DNA of 51,288 bases, taken from assembly GCA_037968895.1 (NCBI GenBank), contig JBBKWJ010000134.1:1-51288 (forward strand). Reading direction: 5' to 3'. The notes beneath the pieces are model-generated. The model saw only the letters and a list, made by a program, of their open reading frames with translations. It was not told where the DNA came from and ran no database searches. This DNA comes from JBBKWJ01 sp037968895 (lineage in GTDB: Bacteria; Actinomycetota; Acidimicrobiia; Acidimicrobiales; SZUA-35). The position numbers and the translations under genes were made by a program. Below are positions 48,907-51,288 of the stretch, in pieces (the first letter of the stretch is position 1; each line of letters opens with the position of its first letter).

Positions 48907-50349
48907 TCAGGCTGGTGTCGGACGAGCTGTGAGGGCCGCAACCAACCCAAAAACCGCGACGACGGCGCCAACCCCGTACGCCGCTGCGAATTGTGCGCCA
49001 GTGGCGTTGTCACCAACCAAGACGTTCATTGTTTGAATACCGACGACAATGCCGATGAGCATGATCTGCTGGCCCATTCCGTTGGCGATACCCATGTCGG
49101 CCTCATCGACCGAATCAACAATCATTGCCATCACCGATGGCTGGCCGATGCCAGCGGAGATGCCTGACAACATGAGTCCCGCGACGATGAGTGCGATCCC
49201 GAAACCTGAGTTGAGCGGCGAGGCAACAATGAAACACGCCATCGATGCAATCATGAGGATTGCGCCCCAGACTATTGGCCGCTTCAGCCCTACTCGGGAA
49301 GGAAGGTAGCCACCGAGCGGCGAGGCAAGACTGAAGGCCGCCGGTCGAGGCGCCATGACGAGAGCGATTGCGCCGACAGTCCAGAGGTATCGACCCTCAA
49401 GTAGCGCGGGCGTGACCACGAACCCACCCATGTAGGCGAACTGGACAGCCGCGGACGAGACCATTGGCATGGTGAAGTTGCGGCGTGCGAAATAGTCGAG
49501 TCGTAACATTGGCGCCGCAACTTGTTGCTCGGCCTTGATGAAGGCGAAAACTCCAGTTGCACACACGAGGGCCAGCAGCCAGCCGGACCGATCCGTCAGC
49601 GCACTGGCAACACCACTCTCACGAATTTGGGTGGTAAACCGGGTGATCGCAAGCAGCCCGGTTGCGGCTGCAAGCGCCATGGTCAGCCCGCCGAGATAGT
49701 CGAGTGGGACGCGCATCGCTGGTTTCGATGGCTTCACAAGAAGGAAGCCAGCCACGAAAGCGAGGACCGTCACGCCGGTAAAGACGAAGAAAATGGCCCT
49801 CCATCCGATGACTTCGATGAGTGGGCCGCCAGCCACAAGCCCGATGGTTGGGGCACCCGTCATCGCAAACTGAAACCAGCCCATCGCCGTCGCTCGTCTT
49901 GCTGGTCCGTAGGCGTGCATCATGATCGCCATGGCGTTTGGGTTCACAAAAGCCCCAAAGACACCAAAGATCACTCGAAACGCGATGAGCGATGCCGCGT
50001 TCCAAGCGAAGCCGGCTGCGAATGTCATGATTCCGCCGCCGACGAGTCCGATGAGGAAGATGCGCCGATGTCCGTGAATGTCGCCGAGCTTTCCAGCCAT
50101 CGGCGTCGCTACTGCGCTGGCCAGCAGTAGCCCGGTGATTGCCCACGTCATGGTGGTGCGCGACGAACCGAGATCCTCGCCGATCTCGCCAAGCGCAACG
50201 GTAACGATCGTCATGAGCGATCCGAATGACATGACCGCAAGCATGATGACAGCCAACAGGATCTGCAGGTAGCGGGTGTCTTCTGGAGCGTCGACGGGGG
50301 CTGTCGTTTCAGCCGTTGTGTAAGTCACCGCCACGAGAGTATCTGGCAA
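48907..50349 (-). CDS. MFS transporter, DHA2-like (14 TM)
   Basis: The 480-residue protein is a major facilitator with about fourteen helices. It shows SLMTIVTVALGEIGEDLGSSRTTMTWAITGLLLASAVATPMAGKLGDIHGHRR, which contains the A-motif GKLGDIHGHRR, and FGAFVNPNAMAIMMHAYGPARRATAMGWFQF. The start is uncertain: TTG 50349 opens the frame and GTG codons follow at 50334 and 50328; none has a good ribosome binding site. It probably exports small molecules. It is 18 bp downstream of the truncated SulP reading frame. Confidence 0.88.
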   Translation of the reverse strand: MPDTLVAVTYTTAETTAPVDAPEDTRYLQILLAVIMLAVMSFGSLMTIVTVALGEIGEDLGSSRTTMTWAITGLLLASAVATPMAGKLGDIHGHRRIFLIGLVGGGIMTFAAGFAWNAASLIAFRVIFGVFGAFVNPNAMAIMMHAYGPARRATAMGWFQFAMTGAPTIGLVAGGPLIEVIGWRAIFFVFTGVTVLAFVAGFLLVKPSKPAMRVPLDYLGGLTMALAAATGLLAITRFTTQIRESGVASALTDRSGWLLALVCATGVFAFIKAEQQVAAPMLRLDYFARRNFTMPMVSSAAVQFAYMGGFVVTPALLEGRYLWTVGAIALVMAPRPAAFSLASPLGGYLPSRVGLKRPIVWGAILMIASMACFIVASPLNSGFGIALIVAGLMLSGISAGIGQPSVMAMIVDSVDEADMGIANGMGQQIMLIGIVVGIQTMNVLVGDNATGAQFAAAYGVGAVVAVFGLVAALTARPTPA

Positions 50350-50367
50350 GAAGCTTAGAGAGCCAAA

Positions 50368-51078
50368 TTAAGTTGCTGTGTCGTTTGGCTCAGTCGTTCG
50401 CTCAGTTGTTTGGCGGTAGTTCGAGACCGCAGCGTTGATCGTCGGGAAGATGAGCGCATCGCCAACCCTGGCAGCTAGCCCTGAGCGTTCCATAACCTGC
50501 CTCACTGCTCGATTGGCGCGGGCGATGGCGACGGTGAGGCCAAGAGAGGTCAACACGAGGTGAAGCTCGATAAGCGCATCGGCCGCAGTTGTATCGAGCG
50601 AGCCGATCCCCTCGAAGTCGAGGACTACCGATTCTTCGTCTCCCGGGTTTTGCTCGAGACGCAGTCGCAAACGGTCGCAGTAGTACTGGGAGTTCGCAAA
50701 GAAGAGTGGCGCGTCGAAGCGGTAGACAAGGAGTCCAGGCAGTGGCGTAGCCCTGTCGTCTTCTAACTCAATCCAGCCATCGAGCCCTTCGACGTCGATT
50801 ATGGCAAACGCAGCAGCGACAATCACGGCGGCCAAACTCGCTCGAGGGATCTCGGCCAACAAATCTCGGCCAACGAGGAGAAATCTGAGAACAGTGACGA
50901 CGGTTACGAGGCTCGAGGCCTGGGAACGACTCCCGATCGTGGCCAGGACGGCGAAGGCAGGCAGATCGGTAGCGGCGGAGACCAAGGATGAGGTAGCGGT
51001 CAGGATCGCCCGCTGCGCTGGAAGACGCCACTGGATATCAGCTGGGGGAGTGAACGCGGAGGTAGAGCCATCGACGTT
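50368..51078 (-). pseudogene. 5'-truncated SulP transporter with STAS domain
   Basis: The frame is open from 51078 (stop TAG at 51081-51079) to 50368, but only TTG 50985 is a plausible start. The product would hold the last part of a SulP membrane domain (SSLVTVVTVLRFLLVGRDLLAEIPRASLAAVIVAAAFAIID) and a full STAS domain (VVLDFEGIGSLDTTAADALIELHLVLTSLG). About 300 residues of the membrane domain, including the anion-binding region, are missing, and upstream DNA holds another gene's tail at 50 bp. A transporter is therefore excluded; it could be a decaying remnant or, less likely, a free STAS protein with a membrane anchor. Confidence 0.75.
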
Positions 51079-51133
51079 CTAGCGTACGGCGACTGTCGTG
51101 AACCTTTGACGAGGGGGCGAACGTCACGCGGGC

Positions 51134-51288
51134 TTACATCGTTGGTGAGTGCGGGACGTGTCCGTGTCTGAGGGCGGCGGCTAGCTCATCGAGGTCCTGG
51201 TCGCCCAACTGGCTAACGGTTACCCGAACGGCTTGCGGCGTTTCGATTCGATAGGAGGCGGCGGCGCGAATGGCGAAGCCGGCTCGCC
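51134..51288 (-). CDS. C-terminus of a PLP-dependent aminotransferase (MocR-like), cut by window edge
   Basis: Fifty residues are visible, ending at TAA 51136-51134: the frame reads RAGFAIRAAASY, then AVRVTVSQLGDQDLDELAAAL and a short tail. The pattern, a turn plus the AVRVT-S strand and a last helix, is typical of the C-terminus of fold-type I aminotransferases, including MocR/GntR fusion regulators. The main part lies outside the window, so the type and regulator part cannot be judged. Confidence 0.5.
   Translation of the reverse strand, partial: RAGFAIRAAASYRIETPQAVRVTVSQLGDQDLDELAAALRHGHVPHSPTM

Noticed and set aside
1..51288. CRISPR array, prophage, integron or insertion sequence
   Set aside because: No regularly spaced repeats, phage or transposase genes were found; the only repeats are the palindromes, the short tandem copy and RTX codons.

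Overview
The window (about 60% G+C by eye, gene-dense, short intergenic gaps, many ATGA stop/start overlaps) looks like chromosomal DNA of an actinomycete, most likely an uncultured or poorly described member of the Acidimicrobiia. The clues are two deazaflavin-type nitroreductase-fold proteins, an LLM flavin oxidoreductase, a TIGR03086/mycothiol-type domain, an RsrR-like Rrf2 regulator, a carotenoid-cleavage oxygenase beside fatty-acid-type CoA genes, and frequent GTG starts. No rRNA, tRNA, CRISPR array, insertion sequence or phage gene was seen. The taxonomic call is inference.

Layout. 1-9.5 kb: an amidase cut by the left edge, a double-hotdog thioesterase, two MFS exporters, the amino-sugar pair nagA-nagB, a class II aldolase and an ABC-2 exporter pair. 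9.5-18.4 kb: a five-gene minus-strand operon (TetR regulator, acyl-CoA ligase, thiolase, carboxylesterase, phytanoyl-CoA-dioxygenase-like enzyme) divergent from a carotenoid oxygenase and followed by an acyl-CoA dehydrogenase; together it reads as cleavage and beta-oxidation of an isoprenoid or similar lipid. 18.5-25.8 kb: ArsR plus an SRPBCC fusion, a CobW-type GTPase, a DHA2 exporter, an epoxide hydrolase and a SulP transporter.

25.8-32.3 kb holds a six-gene minus-strand operon headed by an RsrR-like [2Fe-2S] sensor with an operator-like dyad just upstream. It encodes an NAD(P)-binding epimerase-fold protein, a small membrane protein, a Rieske-FMN glutamate-synthase fusion, a Rieske-thiamine-diphosphate enzyme fusion and an unknown protein. 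I consider this a candidate undescribed redox module.

32.4-35.0 kb: a deazaflavin-type protein, a quinone-type reductase, and a thioredoxin-fold protein whose active-site codon is an in-frame TGA followed by a bacterial SECIS-like hairpin, that is, a probable selenoprotein.

35.0-43.2 kb: a BMP-type ABC importer (nucleoside/purine class) is divergent from three genes with the same architecture as the NdmC-NdmD-NdmE N-demethylase complex: a Rieske-less oxygenase subunit, a Rieske-FNR-ferredoxin reductase and a GST-like protein. The natural reading is uptake and oxidative N-demethylation of a methylated purine or related N-methyl compound; the substrate is not shown by the sequence.

43.2-51.3 kb: an LLM oxidoreductase, a membrane protein, a secreted RTX-repeat protein, a DUF427 protein, a YhhN-type lysoplasmalogenase, a dipeptidase, a second deazaflavin-type protein, an MFS transporter, a 5'-truncated SulP remnant and the tail of a PLP aminotransferase. 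Three unrelated long palindromic elements lie between genes at about 20.75, 23.46 and 32.31 kb.
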